A stretch of DNA of 49,192 bases, taken from a virus. The notes beneath the pieces are model-generated. The model saw only the letters and a list, made by a program, of their open reading frames with translations. It had not been told where the DNA came from and searched no databases. The first letter of the stretch is position 1. Each line of letters begins with the position of its first letter. Location: IMG/VR virus record IMGVR_UViG_3300031885_000026, positions 1 through 49,192 of that record; one strand, given 5' to 3'. The position numbers and the translations under genes were made by a program. Shown here one piece after another: positions 40,898 to 46,751 of the stretch.

Positions 40898-41254
40898 TCA
40901 CTTACCTCTTACTCTAAGGTAGGTATCATAGACGGCGTCTGCCTCATTGCTGCTGACGTCGCCAATCTTCATTCTGCCCAGAAGGTTTTTAGCTTCGGGC
41001 GATCCCTGCTCAGCTAATTGAACGGTCTGTTTGAACATAGACTTGGTCATAAACGGCTTCTCTGGTACACCCTTATCCGACGACGCACCTAGATCCAGCT
41101 CACTCTTAGACTGCTCGCGCATGGTGCGAAACGGATTGACCGGACCTTTGCCTACAAGCTGTGATGTGCGCTCAGCGCTCATCTTCTTGTGTAGCGGAGT
41201 CTTATCATCCTCAGGAGAGGATAGCTTTTTCTTTATGTCGTCCAGCCAGCTCAA
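40898..41254 (-). CDS. Hypothetical protein
   Basis: 118 residues, basic N-terminal helix (MSWLDDIKKKLSSPEDDK) and a helical C-terminal half with LLGRMKIGDVSS; no motif recognised. It overlaps the upstream gene by 44 bp and abuts the downstream gene. Its charged, low-hydrophobic composition is compatible with a DNA-binding or assembly factor, without direct evidence. Confidence 0.5.
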   Translation of the reverse strand: MSWLDDIKKKLSSPEDDKTPLHKKMSAERTSQLVGKGPVNPFRTMREQSKSELDLGASSDKGVPEKPFMTKSMFKQTVQLAEQGSPEAKNLLGRMKIGDVSSNEADAVYDTYLRVRGK

Positions 41255-41465
41255 TGGTATTTCCTTTTACTTTAGGAGTAGTGACCAGGCGCATGCCTTT
41301 GAATCTAGAATAAGGCACGGTCAGCGCGGCCGTACCTCTAGCCCCTATTACCGAAAATAGAGCGCCCTCGATGGTGTCCGTCGTCATAAAACTGGAACCC
41401 TCGACTGTGATCTTTTCGGTTTTATCAGACATACTGTTAATGTACAGCTCAATCTCATAGGTCAT
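41211..41465 (-). CDS. Hypothetical small protein
   Basis: 84 residues, mixed beta with a basic C-terminus (KVKGNTIELAGRHKEKA). It overlaps the metallopeptidase gene by 4 bp (ATGA) and the next gene by 44 bp, so it is translationally embedded in the cluster. No family recognised. A decoration or assembly role is only suggested by position. Confidence 0.5.
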   Translation of the reverse strand: MTYEIELYINSMSDKTEKITVEGSSFMTTDTIEGALFSVIGARGTAALTVPYSRFKGMRLVTTPKVKGNTIELAGRHKEKAILS

Positions 41466-41818
41466 TTGCGTCTCCTTTTGGCGGCCTTCTTTTTATCTCT
41501 AGCTGGCGTCAGTAGGGACGAACCAAGCACTTGCGCAACTGCGGGCAAGAACTGCCTTTCGATGGCGAGCACTAGGGCCTCCTCCCGCTCCGCTGATAGA
41601 CTAAGTACTAGGCCAAATGAGCTAACATCCAGCCAGGCGTGGGCCATCTCATGGAGTAGGGTAGATGTAGCTTCGTGATCCTGAAGTCCGGCCACTACCT
41701 CGATCACTCGCGACTCGTAGTCAAAGGATCCGTCAGCAGCCTCGCCATCGGCCATTATGGTCTTGGGCCTCTTAATTTCAAAAACTTCGCCGAGTATAGT
41801 AACCTTAGTGGGTAACAT
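41462..41818 (-). CDS. HExxH zinc metallopeptidase-like protein
   Basis: 118 residues. The catalytic motif is STLLHEMAHAW (H56, E57, H60) with a downstream Glu-rich helix (AEREEALVLAIERQF) that may supply the third ligand, as in ImmA/IrrE- or SprT-like gluzincin folds. The C-terminus is Lys/Arg-rich. It is the first clear gene downstream of the leftward promoter at 42025-42053. Possible roles are cleavage of a repressor, scaffold or host protein (inference). Confidence 0.7.
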   Translation of the reverse strand: MLPTKVTILGEVFEIKRPKTIMADGEAADGSFDYESRVIEVVAGLQDHEATSTLLHEMAHAWLDVSSFGLVLSLSAEREEALVLAIERQFLPAVAQVLGSSLLTPARDKKKAAKRRRK

Positions 41819-41934
41819 GCTAACTCCACTGCGTAATATAAATAGTCAATGATTATGTAGTCGCTTTTGGGCAACACTTGAGATATATCGGCAGCCTCAG
41901 AGATTTGCCTATATCCAATTATTCGATACCCCAT
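41755..41934 (-). CDS. Possible small protein overlapping the metallopeptidase gene
   Basis: 59 residues (MGYRIIGYRQISEAA ...), ending 64 bp inside the metallopeptidase gene. The residue pattern is protein-like (Tyr/Ile-rich with SDYIIIDYLYYAVELA), but there is no clear Shine-Dalgarno. The start lies between the leftward promoter and the metallopeptidase ATG, so it would be the first translated frame of the late transcript. Confidence 0.25.
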   Translation of the reverse strand: MGYRIIGYRQISEAADISQVLPKSDYIIIDYLYYAVELACYPLRLLYSAKFLKLRGPRP

Positions 41935-42018
41935 GACGAATTTTGTTGCTATCTGAGGGCGAGTGTGGTACGCTGAGGGCTGTGGTGGGAGGGCATAGAA
42001 AACTCATCCCATAGTCAT

Positions 42019-42046
42019 ATGTTCATTATAGCCAATAATTGAACAT
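42019..42046. repeat. 28-bp near-perfect palindrome over the late promoter -10
   Basis: Arms ATGTTCAATTAT and ATGTTCATTAT (as read inwards from each end on the minus and plus strands) differ by one extra A. The right arm overlaps the -10 of the leftward promoter. An operator for a dimeric repressor/activator is likely; the HTH-like protein at 43275 is a candidate binder (inference). Confidence 0.55.
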
Positions 42047-42053
42047 TAGTCCA
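42025..42053 (-). promoter_or_regulatory. Leftward sigma70-type promoter for the late operon
   Basis: On the minus strand TGGACT, 17 bp, TATAAT; predicted start near 42018. The -10 is perfect and the -35 matches 4 of 6 positions. It faces the metallopeptidase and downstream structural genes. It may be read by host RNA polymerase or by the phage sigma factor encoded at 42758. Confidence 0.6.
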
Positions 42054-42083
42054 TAAAATAGTGTCAGTAATCTACAATAAAAA

Positions 42084-42107
42084 AGTGTTGACAGGTTCTG
42101 TAACACT
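42084..42107. repeat. Imperfect palindrome over the rightward promoter -35
   Basis: Inward arms AGTGTTGACAG and AGTGTTACAG differ by one base (extra G). The left arm contains the -35 hexamer TTGACA. Same design (one-base asymmetry) as the palindrome over the leftward promoter, but a different sequence. Confidence 0.5.
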
Positions 42108-42116
42108 CAGTATAAT
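42088..42116 (+). promoter_or_regulatory. Perfect-consensus sigma70 promoter, rightward
   Basis: TTGACA, 17 bp, TATAAT: 12 of 12 matches with optimal spacing. Start predicted near 42123. Nothing coding on the plus strand lies downstream; the transcript would enter the structured segment and then run antisense to the small terminase and sigma genes. Confidence 0.8.
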
Positions 42117-42122
42117 CGAACT

Positions 42123-42330
42123 AGAAGTGAGCGTTAGCCACGATTAATATAATATATGTAGTGTGTTAGTTATGAGGAATTAGTATGTGAGAGATTAGTA
42201 TGGTAGCTACCCCGATCGGCCTTCGGCCTCCTCTGCAGAAGTAGGTGTCAGGGGATACACGCTAGTGTCGAGGCTGTCAGCCGAACTGAATCCTCTCGAC
42301 CTTAAGCTAAACCAACGCCTCCCTGACAAT
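42123..42330 (+). ncRNA. Candidate structured noncoding RNA / antisense leader
   Basis: Downstream of the perfect promoter, TGTCAGGG (42246-42253) pairs with CCCTGACA (42321-42328) and encloses ACAC-GCTA-GTGT, a GTCGAG/CTCGAC stem (42267-42272 with 42295-42300) and GGCT-GTC-AGCC. No frame above 15 codons with a ribosome site is present. No terminator follows, so the RNA may extend into antisense of the genes at 42349-43294. The same fold on the minus strand could instead be a packaging or processing signal. The end shown is where the outer stem closes, not a mapped 3' end. Confidence 0.4.
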
Positions 42331-42348
42331 ATTCAATATCGGAATAAT

Positions 42349-42795
42349 TTAAGTCTTCTTTAATTTCCGCACCTTAGAGTCAATAAAATTATCCAGTTCG
42401 TGGCTGGTCATGTTATTGATATCTTTAGCATTATCGGCCTTGGCGTTGGTTGGTCCATAGCCAGCATAACGTAGCAGAATCTCAGCGGCGCGCACCTGAT
42501 CGCTGGTCTTAGCCTCAGCTTCCTTGCCTATAAGATCTGCACCGTTCATCTCACAAATATCAATCAGGCGCTTTATAGCAGCGTCCACGCCGACTTCCAG
42601 CATGGCCTGGTTGATGGAGGTGTCGAGGAACCACTCGCGGAAATCAGCCTTCTTGAGGGCCATCTGCAACTCTAAACAACCAGACACACGCGCTATTTCG
42701 TGGTCGTCCATCTCGTCGGGCAGAAGGGCCTGGTTGCTTTTAATACGCTGCCAAAACTTAGCCTTGGCTATTTTCTGCTGGCGTGTTGGTGTCAT
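42349..42795 (-). CDS. Probable small terminase subunit (TerS-like)
   Basis: 148 residues. The central part FREWFLDTSINQ ... GVDAAIKRLIDICEM ... KTSDQVRAAEILLRYAGYG follows the pattern of small terminase or related phage DNA-recognition proteins (HTH-like segment, then a helical oligomerisation part with AAEiLL.yAG). N-terminal residues are basic. It overlaps the sigma gene by 38 bp. Separation from terL by about 6 kb is unusual. An alternative is a phage regulator of similar helical design. Confidence 0.45.
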   Translation of the reverse strand: MTPTRQQKIAKAKFWQRIKSNQALLPDEMDDHEIARVSGCLELQMALKKADFREWFLDTSINQAMLEVGVDAAIKRLIDICEMNGADLIGKEAEAKTSDQVRAAEILLRYAGYGPTNAKADNAKDINNMTSHELDNFIDSKVRKLKKT

Positions 42796-43294
42796 ACTGA
42801 CGCATCCTTTCGATGATGCCGCCCATCAACTGCGACACGCGGCTTTCGGTTACCTTGAGCGCTCTGCCTATATCCTTGAGGGTAAGGCCGCTAATATACA
42901 GGCCGACGATGTGCTGATCCTTCTCGCTGAGTTGACTAGACAGCTGGTTAATAAGAACCATGTCGTCTATATTCGAATCGCTACCACGGTTAATTGACGC
43001 AATGTGCTGATTAAACACAGCTCTTGTGTGATCGCGATCCTCGTCCTTGCTGCCACGGGGTTTATAGTATTTGCGGTACCAATCCATGAAGGCTGACTGT
43101 ACGCAATGATCCACGTAAGTCCGCAGCTTACATCTCTTTTCGTCAAAGCGCACCATTCGCTCAAGCACGGTGACCCACGCCATCGACTGCATATCTTCCA
43201 GCTCCTGAGGACCCACGCCCACCCAGTGACGGCTGCGCGCATTGATGACGCCCTGGATGATCTTGACCTCAGCGTCAGTTAATTTTTTGCTCAT
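42758..43294 (-). CDS. Phage-encoded RNA polymerase sigma factor (sigma70 family)
   Basis: 178 residues with two sigma domains. Region 2 (about 30-76: ELEDMQSMAWVTVLERMVRF, DEKRCKLRTYVDHC) binds the -10 and core polymerase; region 4 (about 119-165: LSSQLSEKDQHIV, GLTLKDIGRALKV, then SRVSQL) is an HTH for the -35. The protein is small (region 1 and most of 3 absent), as for phage and ECF-like sigmas. Start set at MSKKLTD because GAGGG precedes it. It probably redirects host polymerase to late promoters. It overlaps both neighbours. Confidence 0.85.
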   Translation of the reverse strand: MSKKLTDAEVKIIQGVINARSRHWVGVGPQELEDMQSMAWVTVLERMVRFDEKRCKLRTYVDHCVQSAFMDWYRKYYKPRGSKDEDRDHTRAVFNQHIASINRGSDSNIDDMVLINQLSSQLSEKDQHIVGLYISGLTLKDIGRALKVTESRVSQLMGGIIERMRQYDTNTPAENSQG

Positions 43295-43547
43295 TGTCGT
43301 GGCCCTCATTGGTGGGAAGAGCTATGTCGAAGCTCCAGATTTTATAGCGTTTTTTGATATTAGTAAAGATTGCGAGATCTTGACCGGCCAAGAGGTATTG
43401 CTGTAGTCGTTTGGAAGAGAAGCCGAGGTGGCGTGCGGTAGAGGGGACGTGCATAAAGACGCGCGAGCCGCGACGTTCAGCTCCGCCGATTTTGCCGACG
43501 ATCAGTAGCGTGTATAGTTTGTAGGGCCAGAGCGAGGCCAGCGCCAT
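43275..43547 (-). CDS. Small HTH-like protein
   Basis: 90 residues. The segment PSTARHLGFSSKRLQQYLLAG resembles a helix-turn-helix (small residues at the turn, hydrophobic i, i+4, i+7). The N-terminus is hydrophobic. AGGAGAGGAAG precedes its ATG. It overlaps the sigma gene start by 20 bp and the previous gene by 46 bp. A transcription-factor role beside the sigma factor and operator-like palindromes is attractive but not shown. Confidence 0.5.
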   Translation of the reverse strand: MALASLWPYKLYTLLIVGKIGGAERRGSRVFMHVPSTARHLGFSSKRLQQYLLAGQDLAIFTNIKKRYKIWSFDIALPTNEGHDNEQKIN

Positions 43548-43687
43548 AGACTTCCTCTCCTGAATGCGGTCAATGCAATGACAAAGAGTGCGAGGGCTAC
43601 AATTAGGGCCATTGTAGGAAGTTGGCCGTGCAGCAGGAGCACTATAGTAAAGCCGCCGATATTATAGAGCAAACCTTGAATTAACAT
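43502..43687 (-). CDS. Small two-helix membrane protein
   Basis: 61 residues, starting 11 bases downstream of the predicted transcription start of the leftward promoter at 43705-43733, with GAGGTGGAG upstream of the ATG. Two hydrophobic stretches (LLYNIGGFTIVLLLHG and MALIVALALFVIALTAF) then an Arg/Trp-rich tail. As the first gene of the regulatory operon it could be an early membrane or superinfection-exclusion factor; unproven. Confidence 0.55.
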   Translation of the reverse strand: MLIQGLLYNIGGFTIVLLLHGQLPTMALIVALALFVIALTAFRRGSLWRWPRSGPTNYTRY

Positions 43688-43704
43688 AACTCCACCTCTT
43701 ACAC

Positions 43705-43733
43705 ATTGTAACAAAACCACTACGTATTGTCAA
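43705..43733 (-). promoter_or_regulatory. Strong leftward sigma70 promoter
   Basis: On the minus strand TTGACA, 17 bp, TACAAT (11 of 12 consensus matches). Start near 43698 gives an 11-nt leader carrying GAGGTGGAG before the ATG at 43687. It drives the membrane peptide, HTH-like, sigma and small-terminase genes. Confidence 0.75.
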
Positions 43734-43891
43734 GCAACTATTATGCCAATATTCACGGCAAGATATATGCCAAACTCATCGCAGAAACGCTCCGGATGAG
43801 GAGGGGGAAATTCACTCTCCTACCCACCCCCCCAACCCCACTTCCTTGTATATAATAGTAGCAAGATTCGTGCCATGCCACAAATCGTCCA

Positions 43892-43953
43892 TACTCTATA
43901 CAGAGGCAAGAAGTATGCCATAGTATGCAGCTGACTATATACTATATACAGAG
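43892..43953 (+). repeat. Direct repeat pair TACTMTATACAGAG
   Basis: TACTCTATACAGAG at 43892 and TACTATATACAGAG at 43940 match at 13 of 14 positions, 48 bp apart. Between them AGTATGC occurs twice ten bases apart. The pair could be binding sites for an early regulator upstream of the plus-strand block. Confidence 0.4.
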
Positions 43954-43973
43954 CGCACGGCGGGTGGGGTGAT

Positions 43974-44003
43974 GAGAGGGGGGTAAATTCCCCATGCCCT
44001 CTC
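43974..44003. repeat. Inverted repeat GAGAGGG...CCCTCTC
   Basis: A 7-bp outer stem with an inner GGG/CCC pair around TAAATT. It lies 30 bp upstream of the rightward promoter at 44034. No T tract; may be a protein-binding palindrome rather than a terminator. Confidence 0.4.
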
Positions 44004-44033
44004 TGCCTACCTATACCCCTATCCTATAAATGC

Positions 44034-44062
44034 TTGACTTTCCCTTGCGGATGTGATATAAA
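44034..44062 (+). promoter_or_regulatory. Early rightward promoter with extended -10
   Basis: TTGACT, 17 bp, TATAAA preceded by TGA (extended -10 TGn). Start near 44069. Drives the first early gene at 44299 through a long leader. Confidence 0.65.
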
Positions 44063-44226
44063 TAAACTCAACTAACAACATGAGAGAGGGCCGAGGTCTG
44101 AAAAGGTTCCCTTTTCCTTTTACTAATCAGTTGCGAGCCGCCTACATAATAGACACTGCCTAATCCTATATACGCGCCATCGCTGGCTGCTATATAATAA
44201 CTCGACACCCGACCATCCCTAACCGC

Positions 44227-44255
44227 TTGACAGTACGTGCGGCATACTGTATGCA
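44227..44255 (+). promoter_or_regulatory. Second rightward early promoter
   Basis: Perfect TTGACA, 17 bp, TATGCA (3 of 6). Start near 44262, 37 bases before the first ATG. The weak -10 suggests activator need or lower strength. Confidence 0.45.
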
Positions 44256-44298
44256 AAGGACTGACTGTACCTTTCCCTCATTAACCAACGGAGTGTCT

Positions 44299-44487
44299 AT
44301 GACTAAGTTTACTGATGCCGACCTTGAGTGTATGTTTGACGACTGGTTCGATGAGAACTATAAGCCGGTGTCCTTTGGCAAACTATCGTATCCAGCGTCT
44401 ACGGTCCTGCAGCGCGTCGATCCTATCGCGTATGGCCAACTGATGAGCGACTGGCTGGATGTTAACTACGGAGACTTACATGACTAA
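44299..44487 (+). CDS. Hypothetical early protein
   Basis: 62 residues. A motif is repeated within the protein: DDWFDENY near residue 14 and SDWLDVNY near 50. Small phage proteins with a F/W-Lde-Y ... D-P-x-A-Y pattern (here VDPIAYGQ) are common in early regions of unknown function. GGAG lies five bases before the ATG. It overlaps the next gene by 8 bp. Confidence 0.6.
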   Translation: MTKFTDADLECMFDDWFDENYKPVSFGKLSYPASTVLQRVDPIAYGQLMSDWLDVNYGDLHD

Positions 44488-44692
44488 CACAATTACTGGC
44501 CCTGCTACTAAGATTCGTCCTATTGCCCTCGAGATGTTATTACTAGGTGTGCCAGTTGGCATGAGACAGCTCGACGACGACCTATACAGTCTAGAGTTAC
44601 CAGCGGAGGACTGGCTAGCCGTCGAGAAGATCCACGTGTCCTGGTTCGTTAATGCCCGCAACACCACTGTAACTGGAGGTATGGCTATATGA
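44480..44692 (+). CDS. Hypothetical early protein
   Basis: 70 residues. The middle is hydrophobic (IALEMLLLGVPVGM) followed by an acidic turn and ELPAEDWLAVEKIHVSWF. No family recognised. The ATG lies in the end of the upstream gene with GGAG six bases away, and its stop overlaps the next ATG (ATGA). Confidence 0.55.
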   Translation: MTNTITGPATKIRPIALEMLLLGVPVGMRQLDDDLYSLELPAEDWLAVEKIHVSWFVNARNTTVTGGMAI

Positions 44693-44859
44693 GACCTCTA
44701 GCCGAACGTATGTACGATAGTTGCACCAAAAAGACGCGCTACTTTACACTCGACCGTGCCATGCTGGTTGCTAAGTCTATATACGTGAAACAGGGCACTA
44801 TCCTCCGCGTATATCAGTGTGATTTTTGTCACTCTTTCCACCTGACGCACAAGATCTGA
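44689..44859 (+). CDS. Small Cys/His protein, zinc-finger-like
   Basis: 56 residues, beginning in the stop overlap of the previous gene. One Cys near residue 12, then CDFCHSFHLTHKI at the C-terminus, giving CxxC-x-x-x-H-x-x-H, a compact metal-binding pattern found in small phage proteins whose tail reads C..C..FHLT. Followed 24 bases later by a terminator. Role unknown. Confidence 0.6.
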   Translation: MRPLAERMYDSCTKKTRYFTLDRAMLVAKSIYVKQGTILRVYQCDFCHSFHLTHKI

Positions 44860-44882
44860 TCACTGCCAACTTTTCGACACCG

Positions 44883-44912
44883 ACCCAAATCACTAGCTGG
44901 TTTGGGTTTTTT
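44883..44912 (+). terminator. Strong rho-independent terminator
   Basis: ACCCAAA pairs with TTTGGGT around an 11-base loop, followed by six T. It ends the first early mini-operon; a new promoter begins 10 bases later. Confidence 0.85.
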
Positions 44913-44921
44913 CTTTTCACC

Positions 44922-44951
44922 TTGACACTAATACGCGCGCCACGATATACC
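44922..44951 (+). promoter_or_regulatory. Rightward promoter after terminator
   Basis: TTGACA, 18 bp, TATACC. Start near 44958; serves the gene at 45038 with an approximately 80-nt leader. The -10 is 4 of 6. Confidence 0.55.
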
Positions 44952-45037
44952 GCGTTAGTGCTGACAGTGGGTTGCAGTCTGGCACTATCCTTGCAAAGTC
45001 TCACTTGTCTAATTAACCAGCGAATGGAGTATACAAA

Positions 45038-45532
45038 ATGAAAATGACAGCAAACCGTATAGAAGTGACCACTTACCTGTCAGTATATACTGAAGATTCG
45101 ATCAGTAATGGCGAAAGAGACCGCGTTGACCAGGATGAGCGCTGGGTGTTTAATAACCTTGAGGATGCGGCCGAGTATATCGCTAGTGAGATTAACTATA
45201 AGGGGTACAGCGCATATGATAGTGGCACCGATTTTATGTCCATGCATACTGAATTTAGTATGAACTTTCGAACTGGCGAGCAAGAGGAGTATTCTATGTA
45301 TACTCACTTCGGAAAAAACATAGACTGCTACGACGTGCGCAATAAAGTCGAGGCCCTGATATATGACTGTTTGGTCAACCAGCATCAATTTAATGATCAA
45401 CAGGCCTCGCGCGTAATAGGTTATCGTCAAAAAGCTAGTGCAGTATCGGGACAGTCCTATCAGGGCACCGAGCCAGGATTTTGCGGTGCCACGCACCCCG
45501 ACAGCAGGCCGCGCCTGTACTTAGTCAAATAA
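45038..45532 (+). CDS. Hypothetical early protein
   Basis: 164 residues, rich in Tyr/Asp/Glu/Ser with no hydrophobic core suggestive of a membrane; looks cytoplasmic. Repeated acidic-aromatic stretches (EEYSMYTHFGKNIDCYD). No family recognised. GGAG precedes the ATG at 10-base spacing. Its stop codon is followed at once by the hammerhead ribozyme, which begins one base later. Confidence 0.55.
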   Translation: MKMTANRIEVTTYLSVYTEDSISNGERDRVDQDERWVFNNLEDAAEYIASEINYKGYSAYDSGTDFMSMHTEFSMNFRTGEQEEYSMYTHFGKNIDCYDVRNKVEALIYDCLVNQHQFNDQQASRVIGYRQKASAVSGQSYQGTEPGFCGATHPDSRPRLYLVK

Positions 45533-45586
45533 AGACGAAACGGCCACACGGCCGTCTATAGGCATGGTGCCTATACTGATGAGTCT
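45533..45586 (+). ncRNA. Type II hammerhead ribozyme
   Basis: All conserved nucleotides are present in permuted type II order. The stem II 3' strand AGAC (45533-45536) is followed by GAAA (45537-45540). Stem III is ACGGCC-ACAC-GGCCGT (45540-45555, A15.1 pairing with U16.1). C17 is at 45556 with the predicted cut after it. Stem I is TATAGGCA-TGG-TGCCTATA (45557-45575). The core CTGATGA lies at 45576-45582, and the stem II 5' strand GTCT (45583-45586) pairs with AGAC. The G10.1-C11.1 pair is satisfied. It lies in the 71-bp gap between two early genes; the 3' product carries the ribosome site (GGAG 45595-45598) and gene at 45604. Confidence 0.92.
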
Positions 45587-45603
45587 CAGCCAATGGAGTA
45601 TTT

Positions 45604-45921
45604 ATGTTTAACAGGCCGAAATTTATTGACAAGTTCCGCAACAGTACGCCGCGCAAGGGCCGCGTAAAGCTCAAGGACAACTGCTATAAAATCGAAAACG
45701 TGGGCGTGCAATTATTTAATACTATAGTTGTGGACTATAGCAAACCATTCGAGACGCGGCTATACACTGGAGAGTACCGCACTACCTCAACCAAAGGAGT
45801 CATTAATGCTACAATGCAGGCGCTAGAGTTGCCGGTACATATAATCCAACGTAAGGGCCAGTGGATAGTTGTTATCGACGAAACTGAAGTCGAATTTACT
45901 GAAGGGATGGTGGTCGCATGA
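45604..45921 (+). CDS. Hypothetical phage protein (early)
   Basis: 105 residues. Contains LFNTIVVDYSKPFETRLYTG, EYRTTSTKGVINATMQ and HIIQRKGQWIV, matching a widely distributed small phage/plasmid protein type (pattern: ..T.v.v.....L.....w.T.tTk..mN......v.q..g.W.v). Function unknown. It follows the hammerhead ribozyme, whose cleavage would leave this gene's 5' end close to its Shine-Dalgarno. It overlaps the next gene by 4 bp. Confidence 0.6.
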   Translation: MFNRPKFIDKFRNSTPRKGRVKLKDNCYKIENVGVQLFNTIVVDYSKPFETRLYTGEYRTTSTKGVINATMQALELPVHIIQRKGQWIVVIDETEVEFTEGMVVA

Positions 45922-46262
45922 AAGATTCATATAAAAAAGACAGCATGTTGACTGGCTATTTAGCGGCGGCTATATGGGCAGGCCTGGACGAAGACAGATA
46001 CACACTAGACGATATAGCGTATGGCAGTATTATGTGCGCAAGTCGCGAAATTGGCAGATTTGTTGAGCTAGCTGGATCGCTATTAGACAGTGAAGATCCG
46101 TCGCAAGTGGGCCACGACTTTTGGCTTACACGAAATGGCCATGGCGCCGGATTTTGGGATGGCGACTATGAGGACAGTAAAGGCAGACAACTGACAGCTA
46201 TATCTAAAGGATTCGGGACCAGCGATATTTATGTGCGCAATAATAAAATATACTTAACCTGA
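45918..46262 (+). CDS. Conserved phage hypothetical protein (HDFWLTRNGHGAGFWD type)
   Basis: 114 residues. The stretch VGHDFWLTRNGHGAGFWD is a hallmark of a conserved family found in many phages and plasmids. An acidic N-terminal helix precedes it and a short strand (SDIYVRNNKIYL) ends it. Function unknown. Starts in the ATGA overlap with the upstream gene. Confidence 0.7.
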   Translation: MKDSYKKDSMLTGYLAAAIWAGLDEDRYTLDDIAYGSIMCASREIGRFVELAGSLLDSEDPSQVGHDFWLTRNGHGAGFWDGDYEDSKGRQLTAISKGFGTSDIYVRNNKIYLT

Positions 46263-46273
46263 AAGGCGACAAA

Positions 46274-46672
46274 ATGAAACACTTACTGCCGCGTATGGTT
46301 TTTGTTAGTGCATACAGACCAACTAATACTGCCGATCAAAATCACGATGCCCAATTTGATTTGATCAAACGCATCGGCCGCCTCGAAATGAAGTATATAC
46401 ACTGTCGCGGAGTATATCAGGGTATTGGTGAGGCATCACTCGGGGTTGTATGTGAACGCCCCTGGTCTGTTGGCCGCGTATATGACTTAGCCAAAAACTA
46501 TTACAGTCAGGACAGCGCGCTATTACGTGAGCCCGATGGCTCATGCTGGCTGCTGTCTAATAGTTCAAGTCAGGGCGACTATATAGGCCAATGGTCCGAA
46601 ATAACCGGGGGTCAGGCCACACGTTTAGGCGGATATACTTACTATATGGGCAGGTTTTTCGCCGCAAGGTGA
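46274..46672 (+). CDS. Conserved phage hypothetical protein
   Basis: 132 residues. The segment HCRGVYQGIGEASLGVVC is characteristic of a recurrent phage early-protein type of unknown function, followed by a Tyr/Gly-rich C-terminal half. GAAAGGCG precedes the ATG. It is the last gene before a strong terminator at 46691, closing this early operon. Confidence 0.6.
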   Translation: MKHLLPRMVFVSAYRPTNTADQNHDAQFDLIKRIGRLEMKYIHCRGVYQGIGEASLGVVCERPWSVGRVYDLAKNYYSQDSALLREPDGSCWLLSNSSSQGDYIGQWSEITGGQATRLGGYTYYMGRFFAAR

Positions 46673-46690
46673 TGTGCATAGAGGCATAGT

Positions 46691-46723
46691 GGGCTAGACC
46701 GCATTTGTGGTCTGGCCCTTTTT
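46691..46723 (+). terminator. Strong rho-independent terminator
   Basis: Ten-base-pair stem GGGCTAGACC / GGTCTGGCCC (one G.U) with an 8-base loop, then TTTTT. It lies between the two early genes flanking it; transcription of the next gene needs readthrough or a promoter I could not find. Confidence 0.9.
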
Positions 46724-46751
46724 GGTGCCAACTGGTGGAGGACTATAGCTA

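Larger units (their letters stand above)
41935..42348. other. 414-bp intergenic control region
   Basis: No convincing gene on either strand. It holds two back-to-back sigma70-type promoters, two imperfect palindromes overlapping them, and a branched structured segment (42246-42328). Because it lies beside the probable small terminase gene, it is also a candidate packaging (pac/cos) site. Confidence 0.55.
43734..44298. other. 565-bp early intergenic region, no gene
   Basis: The region separates the leftward regulatory operon from the rightward early block. It holds two rightward promoters (44034, 44227), a direct repeat pair (43892, 43940), an inverted repeat (43974-44003) and a C-rich tract, and no convincing gene. 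A TATAAT at 43852-43857 has no -35 partner. Confidence 0.6.

Noticed and set aside
44030-44300. tRNA gene in the early intergenic region
   Set aside because: No TPsiC-type GTTCRANYC with matching acceptor stem was found there or elsewhere in intergenic DNA.
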